64,000 bases of DNA from Muraenolepis orangiensis (lineage: Eukaryota > Chordata > Actinopteri > Gadiformes > Muraenolepididae): the NCBI GenBank assembly GCA_027704905.1, contig CM051002.1:14003239-14067238 (forward strand), written 5' to 3'. How positions within the stretch are numbered: position 1 is the first letter of the stretch; the number at the start of each line of letters is the position of its first letter. Of this stretch, positions 42,688 to 56,742 are shown piece by piece. The translations under genes were made by a program, and so were the position numbers. The notes under the pieces were generated by a model. The model searched no databases and was not told the origin of the DNA. It saw only the letters and a program-made list of their open reading frames with translations.

Positions 42688-43379
42688 CTTGAAATGACAC
42701 ATATACGCATTAATGTGTGGACAACATTGATGTGCAAATAAATGTAATGTTTATACAGATGAGTTGTAAGTTAATTAAGTGTGAAGTACTTGCCATTATT
42801 AGTCAAAATAAGGAATAAATCTAAGCTGAAACTGTTTTTTTTCCACTTTACTTGAAAGGTCAATTGGTATGATAAAGTTATCTTAAATCGACATATAACG
42901 TTGTTATATCTAACAACAAATGTCTTAAAGTTAGCTTAATTTGAAATAGTGTGTTAAAGCATGTTTTCTTGAATAGATAACATAACATATGTGCTTTAAC
43001 TAAGAGCAAAACAACAAATGATCATTAATTAAACAACTTGACTCCAAAACTCCGGTACTTAAACAATGCTTATCTTAAATTTGAGTTTACTCATGTTTTT
43101 AAGGCAGCAGGTGAACTTTAATTTCTGTTTAGTTTAACCAGTTGACTTATACTTGAAATGTTTTACAGTGCAGCAACCGGCCTCTTAGGCCAGCGGGTTT
43201 AAGGACAGATATCAAGAGTGTTTTATTTTGCATTGTCAGCTTAAATTTAGTGAATGTTTCCACGGATGCCTTTGAAGGACTCTGTGAAAGACACATTTTC
43301 TTATTTTAATTTAATTCACAACTTGCCTGAAAGTTGTTAGATTGTGAGGACAATTTTTGCTTTCAAGGCCAGTAAACCA
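42688..43379. other. AT-rich unique sequence
   Basis: Nothing recognised. Confidence 0.4.
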
Positions 43380-43640
43380 TGCAATTGCCGACATGAATTG
43401 CGGAGCCTCTGCAAATGACACTTCTGTGTGGCAATAATTGGGGTAACGACTTTGTGGGATCTAATTGTTTCTCCCTCATTTCACTTTATCTAACAGCCTC
43501 TACGGTCATTGCGGCGATGATACTAATCCTGCCTGTCAAATGTGGCTGATAAGGCAAAAAAATATGAAACCCCCGCACATGTTATTCTAAATGCTAATTT
43601 GTGCCTTTCCTCTGATAGGAATCAACGATTACACAGAAAC
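43380..43640. promoter_or_regulatory. candidate conserved non-coding element
   Basis: Repeat-free sequence dense in typical developmental-factor sites: CTAATTG and GCTAATTTG (homeodomain), CCTGTCAAATG (MEIS/TGIF-like), TGATAAGG and CTGATAGG (GATA-like). The composition is like vertebrate conserved enhancers. Conservation itself cannot be seen from one sequence. Confidence 0.25.
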
Positions 43641-46275
43641 AATTTAGCCTCGAACCAGAGACAAAGACAAAGACAGACAGACGACAGACATTTTGTTCTC
43701 TTTTAGTTTGCTGACTGATTTGTTTTGACTGTTGTTCTTCAATAAGTCCTGTGTGCTGAGCGCGGTGCACAGCCAACGCAAGTAGCACAATGCTGAGGGT
43801 AAACAACCTGCCACAGTAAAGTAGCCACACTGGGACTTGCATGACACTGAGATTCTGTTTGCATTATAAACAACGGTTAAATAGCCATTGTTTATAAGGC
43901 AAACAACATCTCACTGAGTGAAATCAGGAACGATTAAGAAATGAGTATTTCAACGTGATTAACACCACTAGTAGAGTGCTGTAAACCAACGTCTTCGAGC
44001 AGCCAGGAGCTGAACAGCCATAGAGTTCAGCGCTTAATCCCTATATCCTTCAAAGTGCTTCGGCGTTGGGCTGAGATCCATCTGGTGAACACACATAAGC
44101 CCCTGCACCGTAATTAGAGATGAATATTTGAAGATCTCATGCAAAAGAAAGGGATGATGGACTGATCTGCTGTCTTGGCCTCACGTTTATGAACCCACAT
44201 GGTGAGAGAATGTCATGTTTGTGTTGCATACGACATTTCCCAACATCATTTCAATAGAACAATACATGAAATATGGATATGGAAGACTTTTCTGCTTTGC
44301 TGTTGACGTTCTTGGATAAATCCTTAATAATCGTTCACATATCTGCTCCATCCTGCCTGTTATACAATCTTCTCTGGGATTTCAGAGTTGTTGTATTCAT
44401 TTTTCCTTCTTGGTATGCTAATCTATTATATTCTCACTGCATTTCATTATGCACACACATCGTGTTACCAGGCTCATTAGTGGGTTGAGATAAATCTTTC
44501 AGAGGTTTTGTGGTTTTAATGTTACTTCCAGTTCCTTTATCTCATATCAGAGCTGGAGGATTGGCATGATGATAAGGAACATTTTCCATTAACTTCTAAA
44601 AATATCTGTCCCTTAAAATTAAACATGATTATGAAAAATTATAATCAATCTGCACTAGAAGCTTCTGAAATATATGGTCTCAGGGTTTGATCCTCCCAAC
44701 TGTTGAGTAAAGCAAACATGTATTTGGGTGAGACCAAAGACTCTAAATGTAATAGTAGTAGCTTTTTTATTTAACAAAATAAATGGGAATCATTATGCAG
44801 ATTGTTAAACTGTATGGGCCTTAGTATACTTCATTTAGAAAAAAAAATCAATAACTGATAAATGTATGTATATATATTTTTTATATATATATCTTTTTTG
44901 ACGACTCTGTTAGGTGCACATTGTTCGCCAACAACAAGGCAGCATTTAGATGACCTGTCAGACACCTCAATTGTCTTGCAGATACTTGTCTTGCAGATAT
45001 GACGTTAAAATAAAGTGTTGCCTGCAGTGTGTGATGAAATTCAGAACAGATACGAGGATAAAAGCATGATGTTTAAACGTGTTTGGTTGACACCCCTAAC
45101 ACCACAAACAGAGCATTATTCAAATCAAAGAAGCAACGGCTCACCACTCACACACTATTATTGGAGGAAATGGGCATCGAGGAAAAACACTTCCGAATGC
45201 ATCAAAATGCTTCCGTCATTCACAAAAAAATAAAACCATATTACAGATGCAATAATAGAGCCACCTTCGCAGTGTCTAGCATGCCGCCAAACGGCTCATT
45301 AGAATGGATCTCAATTTCCAGATGTCATTTACAAAATGTGTGTGTGTCTTAATATGCGACTTGTGAATGGCAGAGGTGCCGTGTCGATTACAAGCTCGCT
45401 CACCCCTTGGTGAGTCCCCGGTACGTAAATCCCTCACATTATTACTACTCTCATGTCAAACAGTTGACGACACACGAGGTGTGCAGGGGGAATAGATTTA
45501 AGGACCGTTTTAAATTTGAATTACTAACTAAGGTTTTAATTTGACATAATTTGTCACACTAAATATAAAAATTAAAAATTAAAAAAAGGTTAATCACGGA
45601 TTCCTTTTAAAATTGGCAACAAAAAAAAAAGAAGAAGATGTCTTGTGCGCCTTCCGTGTAATGTTATTTCACTGAAACAGAAGAACACAAGCAATAAGCA
45701 GAAGCAGAAGATTTGTACTATTACATTTGGGGAGCTCTGAGCCTCGAATTGGGCTGGTGGTGAGTAATGAAGTAACTCTTAAAAGTTTCGAATTACATTC
45801 AATAAATTGAAAAGTTTCTTACGAAATTCAGAATAAAAACGACCATGGGAACAGGAGCCTTGAAAGGAATATGATCCTTTGTGTTTTTGTTGACATAGCA
45901 ATATGATTTTTATTTTTTGTATTCCCATTGTAGCGTTTTAGATCAAAAAAAGCTTAAAAAAATAAAAGATTTACCATTACCACTGTTGATGTGACTCTTT
46001 CTTCAACATGTTGCTATACTACGAGCAGGACGGCCGGGTTGCGGTGGGTTGCGATGGGTTGCGACGATCTGTATGGCCTCTTAAATCGTGCTAAGTAACT
46101 CATTCAATATTAAACCACAATCTCTAGCACACCCCCATAGGGTTAACCTAGAGCCAGGGATGCTGGTTAGGCTTGCCAGCTCGGAGAGGCTGAGCATCTG
46201 GATTCTCAAGGGGCGATAACAAAGGCCTTTGTAGTGTTGGTGTAGGAAAGTTATTTTGTGGGTAATGATGTACAG
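43641..46275. other. AT-rich unique sequence, 2.6 kb
   Basis: A TA-rich patch at 44865-44892 and A-runs near 45618. Frames of 70-90 codons without domains. No mobile element recognised. Confidence 0.4.
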
Positions 46276-46345
46276 TGTGTGTGTATGTGAGACTGTGTGT
46301 GTGCGTGTGTCTGACTGTGCGTGTGTGTGTGTGCGTGTGTGAGAC

Positions 46346-46376
<31 letters not shown>

Positions 46377-46400
46377 TTGTGTGTGCATGTGTGTGTATGT
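46276..46400. repeat. imperfect (TG)n array
   Basis: TG repeats broken by GAGACTG, TCTGACTG and CG steps. Confidence 0.9.
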
Positions 46401-46550
46401 GGAGGAATGTGTTTACCCCATCTCCAGGTCTGACCGACTGCATGATTCCCTCATGCTGGCTTTTTAAAAGAGAGGTTGTCATTATCTGAAGTGGCTTCAG
46501 CTGTGTAAGGGCAGGAGAAGCGGCTCATCCAATAGGTCAGGATTACAGCT

Positions 46551-46600
46551 CTCTCTCTCTCTCTCTCTCTCTGTCTGTCTGTCTGTCTGTCTCTCTCTGT
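46551..46600. repeat. (CT)n and (CTGT)n array
   Basis: About 11 CT units, then CTGT units. Confidence 0.95.
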
Positions 46601-47405
46601 CTCACTCCCAAAGCATCCCCACAGGGATGCTGTCCCTGAGTCATTGGCTTGTATCTGCTGTGTTTGGGCCTACGGCCAGGCAAAAATACAAGAAACTGTT
46701 GTCATAATCTTGTGCTATGTTATGTTTTACTTTTATGTAATTGTTGTTGATGATGTTCTTTGAATAAAATCGTAGATTTTAGAGAGCCCCAGGAATGAAA
46801 TATTTGTTCTTCTTTGGATTTCTGACATTGCTGCAGTAGCGATGTGTCATCCTCTGGTAAGCCTAGTGTCTGTGGGGCAACCGGTAAGTTCTGTCCATTA
46901 CAAAGGTACATGTTGGGTATACATTTAGTTTAACAACATAATCATGACTAATTGAAAGATTGCCAAAAAGACGACTAAAATGTTCAACGTGGGGGAGGGG
47001 TGGTAGTCCTACAGGAACTGATCAGCAGTACAACACAATTTCCACTCCGACACAATGGGTCGATGGGTTTTCCAGAGCAGAGTGCTTTTTGAATTTGCAG
47101 CCAATGAAAGGGCAGCCTCAGCATTCCAGAGGCCACGTTATCCAAAGCGTTTCACCAGACCCTTTAGGACCAGCTTGACCTCCATCAAGTGTGGATGACT
47201 CTGGATGACCCTGCATGGTTGGTAGTCTTCAGATAATGTTGTCACTGCTAATAGCATGTGCATTTGCATTTTTTCTGCGTAGCTTGAAAAGGTTGTATTA
47301 AGTATTGACAAGCACAAGAAAATATATATTTATAATTTCATATATTATTAAATATATGATAACTATTTTTAAATGATTATTTATTCTGTTACAACCATGT
47401 TCCAC
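46601..47405. other. unique sequence
   Basis: Nothing recognised. Confidence 0.4.
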
Positions 47406-48326
47406 AGCTGTACTATGGTATAGTCGACTGGCCACACCAGGACATAGCTGCACTATGGTATAGTCCACTGGGCACACCAGGACATAGCTGCACTATGGTA
47501 TAGTCCACTGGCCACACCAGGACATAGCTGCACTATGGTATAGTCCACTCACCACCTTGGACATAGCTGCACTATGGTATAGTCCACTGGGCACACCAGG
47601 ACATAGCTGCACTATGGTATAGTCCACTGGGCACACCAGGACATAGCTGCACTATGGTATAGTCCACTGGCCACACCAGGACATAGCTGCACTATGGTAT
47701 AGTCAACCTTCCACCCAGGACATAGCTGCACTATGGTATAGTCCACTGGCCACACCAGGACATAGCTGCACTATGGTATAGTCCACTGGGAACACCAGGA
47801 CATAGCTGCACTATGGTATAGTCCACTGGCCACACCAGGACATAGCTGCACTATGGTATAGTCCACTGGCCACACCAGGACATAGCTGCACTATGGTATA
47901 GTCCACTCACCACCTTGGACATAGCTGCACTATGGTATAGTCCACTGGGCACACCAGGACATAGCTGCACTATGGTATAGTCCACTGGGCACACCAGGAC
48001 ATAGCTGCACTATGGTATAGTCCACTCACCACCTAGGACATAGCTGCACTATGGTATAGTCCACTGGGCAGACCAGGACATAGCTGCACTATGGTATAGT
48101 CCACTCACCACCTAGGACATAGCTGCACTATGGTATAGTCCACTGGGCAGACCAGGACATAGCTGCACTATGGTATAGTCCACTCACCACCTAGGACATA
48201 GCTGCACTATGGTATAGTCCACTGGCCACACCAGGACATAGCTGCACTATGGTATAGTCCACTGGGCAGACCAGGACATAGCTGCACTATGGTATAGTCC
48301 ACTGGGCAGACCAGGACATAGCTGCA
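47406..48326. repeat. 40-bp minisatellite, 23 copies
   Basis: 23 tandem units of 39-40 bases. The constant part is ACATAGCTGCACTATGGTAT + AGTCCACT; the last dozen bases vary between GGCCACACCAGG, GGGCACACCAGG, GGGCAGACCAGG, CACCACCTTGG (39-base unit), CACCACCTAGG, and two private forms in copies 8 and 10. Variant order is not random: copies 12-15 repeat the order of copies 3-6, and copies 16-20 alternate two types. The array starts in a diverged unit (CAGCTGTACTATGG) and breaks off inside a unit at 48326. Confidence 0.98.
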
Positions 48327-48439
48327 GCACTATCCTCTTTGGATCATGATTTAATGAACAAAGTTTTTTGTCTACATTATGCAAGGGCCTTGTTTGGCCT
48401 CAAAACGATGTTGTGTATACATAGCAAAAAAAAATAGTT

Positions 48440-48900
48440 CCTGCTTCTTCCATCCATCTGATGCTGCCCTATTGGCCCCCGGCCCTATAGTCCCCCTGCC
48501 ACGGCCCGGAGAGGTGTTATCCTGTTAGCTTGCTGCTGCTGTGGCCGTACATACCTTCCATCTCCAGGGCCCCCCGGCCACTCAGCTGTGTTCATCAACA
48601 TTGAGCGTGCAGAATCAGCCCCATAATGCCGCCCGCCGCTTTCAAATGGTTCACCTGCTTGGCGACGGAGGCTTGAATGCGAATGCGAGCTGTGGAAGCG
48701 CCACACATCTGCTCTGGCTGCTCTGGACCTTGTTCTTTCTGCGGGAGGAGGAAGCCATTGAGGGAAATTTTTTAAAAAGGACCGAGCGGCCTTGCTGTGT
48801 TTGGGTGGTCCCGTGCCAACGCAGAGGGAGCCTCTCGCCCATTCACCAAGCGAGCGGCCCAGATGGCGAGGCCTCCTCTGCTGATTGATCAGGGACGTCG
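48440..48900. promoter_or_regulatory. GC-rich candidate conserved block
   Basis: Next to the minisatellite, this repeat-free stretch has clearly higher GC and CpG than its flanks and includes CCATAATGCCGCCCGCCGC and GAATGCGAATGCGAGC. Open frames (60-115 codons) occur on both strands, as expected for GC-rich DNA, without a known domain. It could be a conserved enhancer or an unrecognised exon. Confidence 0.25.
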
Positions 48901-49390
48901 ACAGGGGGCTGACCGCTTCGCTCTGTCCCCACGCGCGCCATGGGGATTTTTTTGTTGTTGTATTTTTCTAAGATTAAAGCCGGTTTCATCGGCATAGATG
49001 TATTCATACATTGTGAGAGAGAGAGCGGCCGTGCAATTCCACCCAACCTCGGAAAAAATAAGGAAATCAAAGCAGAAGGCGGCGCTGAGACCTGCACAAT
49101 GCTCTTTCTCCAGTACAGGTCCTAAACACGCGCTGGTAAGACCGGTAAGAGTGCTGTTGCGCTGTGGGACTATGAGATGAACAGCGTTGGAAAGGAAAAG
49201 CACGGCTGTTGCCAATAATCACGGGCTCTTGGCCTGTCCCTGCTAAGCTGGTAATTACACGTATTCAGGAGGACATGGCAAACGTGCATGCAAACACCCA
49301 AAGTGGAAAATAAATGAATAGATAACAAATAAAAAGGCTTTCAGTGGCTTTCTAGATCCTTCCTAGATGATTCAGTTCTGTTCTTCTTTT
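48901..49390. other. unique sequence
   Basis: Nothing recognised beyond a GAGAGAGAGA patch at 49014-49024. Confidence 0.4.
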
Positions 49391-49664
49391 ACCGTTTTCA
49401 CACTGGGCTAAAATACGGTATTCGCGGCGCTGGGAAACTAGTTTCGCTTCGCTTTTGCTTTCACACTGGCAAGTAATGCAAAAGTACTACGGGTTTCGCT
49501 TCCTGTGTGTGTGTGTGAACAGAAAACCTGGTATCGAGTGCGCAGCGAATCGCGAAATTAGAAGAGCGTGTGAACATAAATGTATTCGATGCACACTAAC
49601 TAATACGGTATGGACTCCCGTATTAAACGGGAGTCGATACCGTATGCAGTGTGAAAACGGTGTT
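49391..49664 (+). mobile_element. TIR element, copy 1 (274 bp)
   Basis: Starts ACCGTTTTCACACTGGGC and ends GCAGTGTGAAAACGGTGT; these are inverted repeats. Shared inner blocks with copy 2 include GAAACTAGTTTCGC, CTTTCACACTGGCAAGTAAT, TGGTATCGAGT.CGCAGCGAAT and GAGTCGAT. Near its 3' end is a 19-bp hairpin with a 5-base loop and one mismatch (49603-49645). No coding frame, so a MITE-like element. No clear target duplication. Confidence 0.85.
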
Positions 49665-49918
49665 AGGGTGACAGCTTAGTGTTGTTACTGTTGCGGTTGT
49701 AGTAGTTGTTGTTATAGTTGTTGTTGATTGATTGAGTCCCATGTGTTCCCTTGTCAACACAATATGAGAAATAACGATGTACTTTGTTCAAGGTACACAC
49801 GGCAGAACTACCCGTTTGCAAACGAGCTTAAAACATTAAAAATGAACAGGATTCATGACCATATGTCAGGAGGACTTCAGATGGCGGTGTAATTCCCATC
49901 TATTTGGATTGAATCCAC

Positions 49919-50967
<1,049 letters not shown>

Positions 50968-51386
50968 AATAAAATTAGTGCGTTCACGTGACATGCTTGT
51001 TGTTAGGAATCGGAGTGGGAACACCAACATGTTGGCTTAGGTGGCCGTGTTAACTGAGAAAATTAATTTGTTCAAATTGAGTAAAATAATTTTTAAATAT
51101 TTTTACTACTATGATCAATCACAACAAGCGTGAAATGTTATTTTACAGTCAAAAAACACACATTAAAGCAACACAGCTGCTCTGATATAATTTAAGAAAC
51201 ATCTAAGGTAGCCTTGTGCTTTGGAAAATTCAAAAACTGCTATTTTGGAAAATAAATCAAGTAAAAACAAATGGCAAACTGCCATTTATTAATATGAATT
51301 TTTCTCTTGTTGTTCACATCAGACACGGCTTTCCTTACTGTGTATTGTACTGTGTTACCGACTAGGCAGGAAAGGGACGACAGACA
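50968..51386. other. AT-rich unique sequence
   Basis: Nothing recognised. Confidence 0.4.
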
Positions 51387-51826
51387 CCGTTTTCACACTG
51401 CGTACGAGATCGACTCCCATATTCGTTAATACGGGAGTCGAATACACTTGTCGAACACACTTGTGTTCACACTCTTTTCTAATTTGCGATTCGCTGCGTA
51501 CTCGATACCAGGTTTTCGTTCACACACGATAGAGAAGCGAATGCGCATTCAATTAGGAGACTGGTAAGTTTTGTGTGAAGTGAAAGTAATGCGCATTAAA
51601 GATTATGTTCACAGACACACGGGAAGCGAAACCCGTAATAGTTGTATTGCTTTGCACCCAAACTAGTAACTTCGGGACCGAAACCACCTCCCCCAAGGTG
51701 GATTAGTTAATGCGCACTAATTGGGGTAGCGAATGCGCATTACTTGCCAGTGTGAAAGCAAAAGCAAAACGAAACTAGTTTCGCAGCGCTGCGAATACCG
51801 TATTTAAGCCCGGTGTGAAAACGGTA
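51387..51826 (-). mobile_element. TIR element, copy 2 (440 bp)
   Basis: The same family as 49391-49664 in opposite orientation: ACACCGTTTTCACACTGC at the left end, GTGTGAAAACGGTATTAC at the right. It has about 165 bases more inside (for example repeated AATGCGCATT near 51542 and 51730), so it may be closer to the full-length form. No frame for a transposase. Confidence 0.85.
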
Positions 51827-51974
51827 TTACCAAGTGTCTATATTCCTCCCTGGAGTTACCCCACTCTCTCTCTGTGTCTGCACAGTGTTCTCCCTTCTTG
51901 TTCGGTTCTGTTGGTTCATGTAAATCTCAGTCAACACATGTGCGATAGAGCGTAACGGTAGACACGGCCAGATA

Positions 51975-52199
51975 CACAACAGACAGACGGACAGACGCGC
52001 AGGCAGGCAGGCGGGCGGACGAACAGGCAGATGGACAGACAGGCAGGTGAACTGGCAGACAGGCTTGGGTAGGTGGGCGGATAGGTAGGTATATGTAGCT
52101 AGGTAGCTAGGTGGGTGGTAGGTATACGTAGTTAGCTAGGTGGTGGGTAGGTAGGTTTATGCTGTTCAAGGTATACTATTGTATATTATATAGGTATAA
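51975..52199. repeat. degenerate tetranucleotide field
   Basis: (ACAG)n, (GCAG)n and (GTAG)n units blend into each other. The GTAG part resumes after a LINE tail (52313-52352), which shows the insertion point. Confidence 0.85.
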
Positions 52200-52227
52200 T
52201 ATTAGTGTCGTTTAGTATAGTATTGTT

Positions 52228-52312
52228 GAAGGAAATTCACACTGTGGGGAGGGTATGGGAAGTAAGCATTCCATTGTACTATCCTCTTGAATCTTGAGGA
52301 ACCTTGAGGTAG
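52228..52312 (+). mobile_element. LINE 3' end, copy D
   Basis: GGAAGTAAGCATTCCATTGT followed by CTTGAATCTTGAGG: the same tail as copies A, B and C. It is shorter and lies inside the (GTAG)n field. Confidence 0.75.
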
Positions 52313-52352
52313 GTAAATGTAGTTAGGAAGATAGGCGGCTAGGTAGGTAGGT

Positions 52353-53004
52353 CTCTTAAAGACATATACAGTACATCTATTTTGGCACAGTTTGTAACGA
52401 CAGCTAAAGTTTAAATGAGGACCGTTAGTCATTCCTCAATTTCATTCAGCCCGAGAGCCATGCGGTAAAGTAAAGCTTGCATAGCACCATTACAGAAAAA
52501 GAGGCTTGTATATATATATATATATATATATATACATACATACATACATATATACACAGTATATGTATTTGTTCAAGCTGCCAATAAGAGGCAAAGTCTT
52601 TCTCTGAGTAGCAGGTGTGTGACTGAGATGTGCTGAGCTGTAAACAGCTTGTGTTTGACCTTCCTTTCGGCAGCAGATGGAGAGACACTCGGCGGAGCGA
52701 GTGTTTGGTTATATACAAGCACAATTAAGCCACACGGGAGAAAAAGCAGGAAAACCGAGAATTAGTGATACCCATAATCTAGTCCCTCCTTGTGTTTTTA
52801 AACTCTGTTTATCTTAATATGTCGGAATTTCTCGGGCAAGTTGGACAATGGATAAGATAGTAGGATTAGCGAGGGAGGAGACGGCAGACGTGCAGCCGGT
52901 TGGTTCTATGTCATCGTTTGAAGTTTTTTGGGATACGGTTGCGGTTAAAACTAATGGCACTTGAATGGAGAATTAGTGTCAATGCTAGTTTACGATTCCT
53001 TTGC
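52353..53004. other. unique sequence with (TA)n
   Basis: A TA array at about 52509-52534, then CATA units to 52550. No gene recognised. Confidence 0.45.
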
Positions 53005-53005
53005 T

Positions 53006-53039
53006 GGTTCTCCCACCGAACGTGTTCGGTGGGAGAACC
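53006..53039. repeat. perfect 16-bp inverted repeat
   Basis: GGTTCTCCCACCGAAC / GTTCGGTGGGAGAACC with a 2-base centre (GT). It can extrude as a cruciform or act as a hairpin in RNA. No T-run or gene end follows that would make it a terminator. Confidence 0.95.
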
Positions 53040-53336
53040 GTAAAAGTTTTATTTGTAATGGAAGAACACATGTATAGCGTTTCATCACTGTGATTCTCTA
53101 CAGTAATATTATTCAGAATACCTTCACCAGTGTGCTTTTTCATGGTGATGCTCAATATTCACAAGCAGCTGTATACCTGTAGCACCACAATATGAAGCTC
53201 CAGAGAAGCGTCCCTTTTGTTCTATGCCATTAAAACGACCATATGTTCACACACTAACACTGTATGCTAAAAATCATATTGATTATCAACTAGTACAGGG
53301 GAGTAAAACAACCTTGGTAGATGATGGACTGCTTTC
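53040..53336. other. unique sequence
   Basis: Nothing recognised. Confidence 0.4.
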
Positions 53337-54087
<751 letters not shown>

Positions 54088-54848
54088 TCACAAGGAACAT
54101 CTATCCCCATCTCTTTTCTTGGAAGCTTCTAATCAGCGGGGCTGTGCTCCATTTGGCCATCACTTGTGGCATCGTCATAGAGTGAAAGTGTTCTGTTCAT
54201 GGGTGTCCCCGTGTGGTCTGAAACGGGACAAATCCAAGGCCAATGTTTTGACGTTTGTTTGTAGGTGGAAGTGTTTGCCTGGCGTCAGGCCAGTGTCAAT
54301 AGAGGTTGAAAAGGTGTTTGATGTATTCTTTTGGGACCTTTTTTTAAACCACATGTTGATTTTATGTCATTCTACACAACCTCGCCCCGAGTGTAGCAAT
54401 CTGGTTGATTTTGGATTTGTCTTCTTAGTTTCTTCCAACTATGGTGTTGGATCAATTACACTCTCTCTCCCCACGCCATTCTGACTCCCTAGCCCTGCTT
54501 CATTATAGCACTATTTAACTCTCTGGATATCAATGGAGACACAAAGTAAAGATAATGAAGTAGACCTTTTAAGCTTTGATCGACAATGTGGAAAATCACT
54601 TCTGGCCTTTCAGGATGTTTTCGTATGAATGCTGTCAGGGGAGGGAGTATGCGCTTTTAAATCTCTTTTCGATCGTTGCAAATGTTTTATTTAAAAAGTG
54701 GTTGGGTCTGAAAAAACAACAACATATTCACTCCACAGAACGTAGCCTAGAAGCAATACAAATGGCAGCCTATACACTGTATCATACTCTACACAAATAA
54801 ATGATAAGCAGTATTACATTCTGCTGCTTGCTATTGTTTAGTTAGCGG
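54088..54848. other. unique sequence
   Basis: A frame from the TG array runs on to 54484, but its non-repeat part has no known domain. Confidence 0.4.
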
Positions 54849-54863
54849 GTTGCCTATGGCAAC
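54849..54863. promoter_or_regulatory. RFX X-box motif
   Basis: GTTGCC-TAT-GGCAAC is an exact palindromic X-box with the 3-base spacer allowed for RFX dimers. The neighbourhood has no promoter-like composition. Confidence 0.4.
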
Positions 54864-55117
54864 GTCAAGCTGGTGGTGTGTGACCTTGGCGTCCCACCTA
54901 ACCGATTAACGATGAGGAGTTAGAGGGTTGATAGCAAAACTTCAAAGAAGCAAACTTAAGCATAGAGTTTCCACCAAACACATAAGTGTTTGGTGGACTT
55001 ATCTAAAGATAAGTGTTGTCTTTGAAGATCTCATCAAAAAAATAAACACTTTATGAACGGCAATGAGATGTTGTTATACCCTGGTAGAATAGCAGGCAGT
55101 CTAAGGAGAACAACCAT
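54864..55117. other. unique sequence
   Basis: Contains a short inverted repeat CACCAAACACATAAGTGTTTGGTG near 54971-54994 (arms CACCAAACAC/GTGTTTGGTG). Confidence 0.45.
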
Positions 55118-55744
55118 GTGTTCAAAATACATAATTCATTGACAGCAGTCAAACGGTATGAAGACTTTTGCTACCGGATTGTTCTAGAACTGATGATATG
55201 CAATGCAGAACATGTCGAACATCTGGAGTTCGAGGGGTGGAATCACGCAGGGTTTTCGGTGTTGTTTACGGCGATACAACGATTTGTGCAAATGTGTACA
55301 AACAAATGTATTCATTCAATTTGGTGGAATGAAATTCCCACGGATGTCAGGACTGCAGAGTCACGGCCCATCTTCCGCTGCAGGCTGAAAACTCACAGGA
55401 CTCTTTAGGAAACACTACCTGGATCCTTTTTCCTAGCGCATCCTCTTATCACTTTTTACTAGCATACTAGCATCTTTCTAAGTAGATTGTCTAAGTAGAT
55501 TGTTAGTTAGATATTGTTCTAATGTTTGCCAACTTATTGTACTTTTACCTTATTGTACATTTACCTGAACGTATTGTACTTCTACCTGAGCACTGGCTCA
55601 GTTCTTTGAGACTTGTTAGGATTGAAATGCACTTTTGACTTCTGGGGATGAGTTTTTCTCTTACTTACCTTTGTTTAAACACACTATTGTAAGTTTCTTT
55701 GGATAAAAGCGTCTGCTAAATGACTGTAATGTAATGCAATGTAA
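55118..55744 (+). mobile_element. L2-type LINE, C-terminal coding end and 3' tail
   Basis: The last codons of a LINE polyprotein are visible at about 55305-55408: WWNEIPTDVRTAESRPIF then RLKTH, the conserved C-terminal motif of L2/CR1-type reverse transcriptases (usually WNSLP..VR.A.S...FK..LKTH). After a stop comes about 290 bases of 3' UTR ending in GGATAAAAGCGTCTGCTAAA (55701-55720) and four TGTAA-like units (55725-55744; one reads TGCAA). The stem-loop-plus-TGTAA tail is that of the eel UnaL2-type elements. Truncated at the 5' end, as is usual for LINEs, so inactive. Confidence 0.87.

Positions 55745-56742
<998 letters not shown>

Noticed and set aside
42501..42737. Gly/Asp/Trp-rich minus-strand frame
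   Set aside because: Repeat peptide of the C/T-rich minisatellite.
47406..48326. CRISPR-like array of regular repeats
   Set aside because: Units are directly adjacent with variable ends; there are no unique spacers, and the DNA is eukaryotic.
53006..53039. Intrinsic terminator
   Set aside because: No T-run of the right form and a eukaryotic context.
54088..54484. C-terminal part of a 174-codon frame leaving the TG array
   Set aside because: Non-repeat part has no recognisable motif and no splice support.
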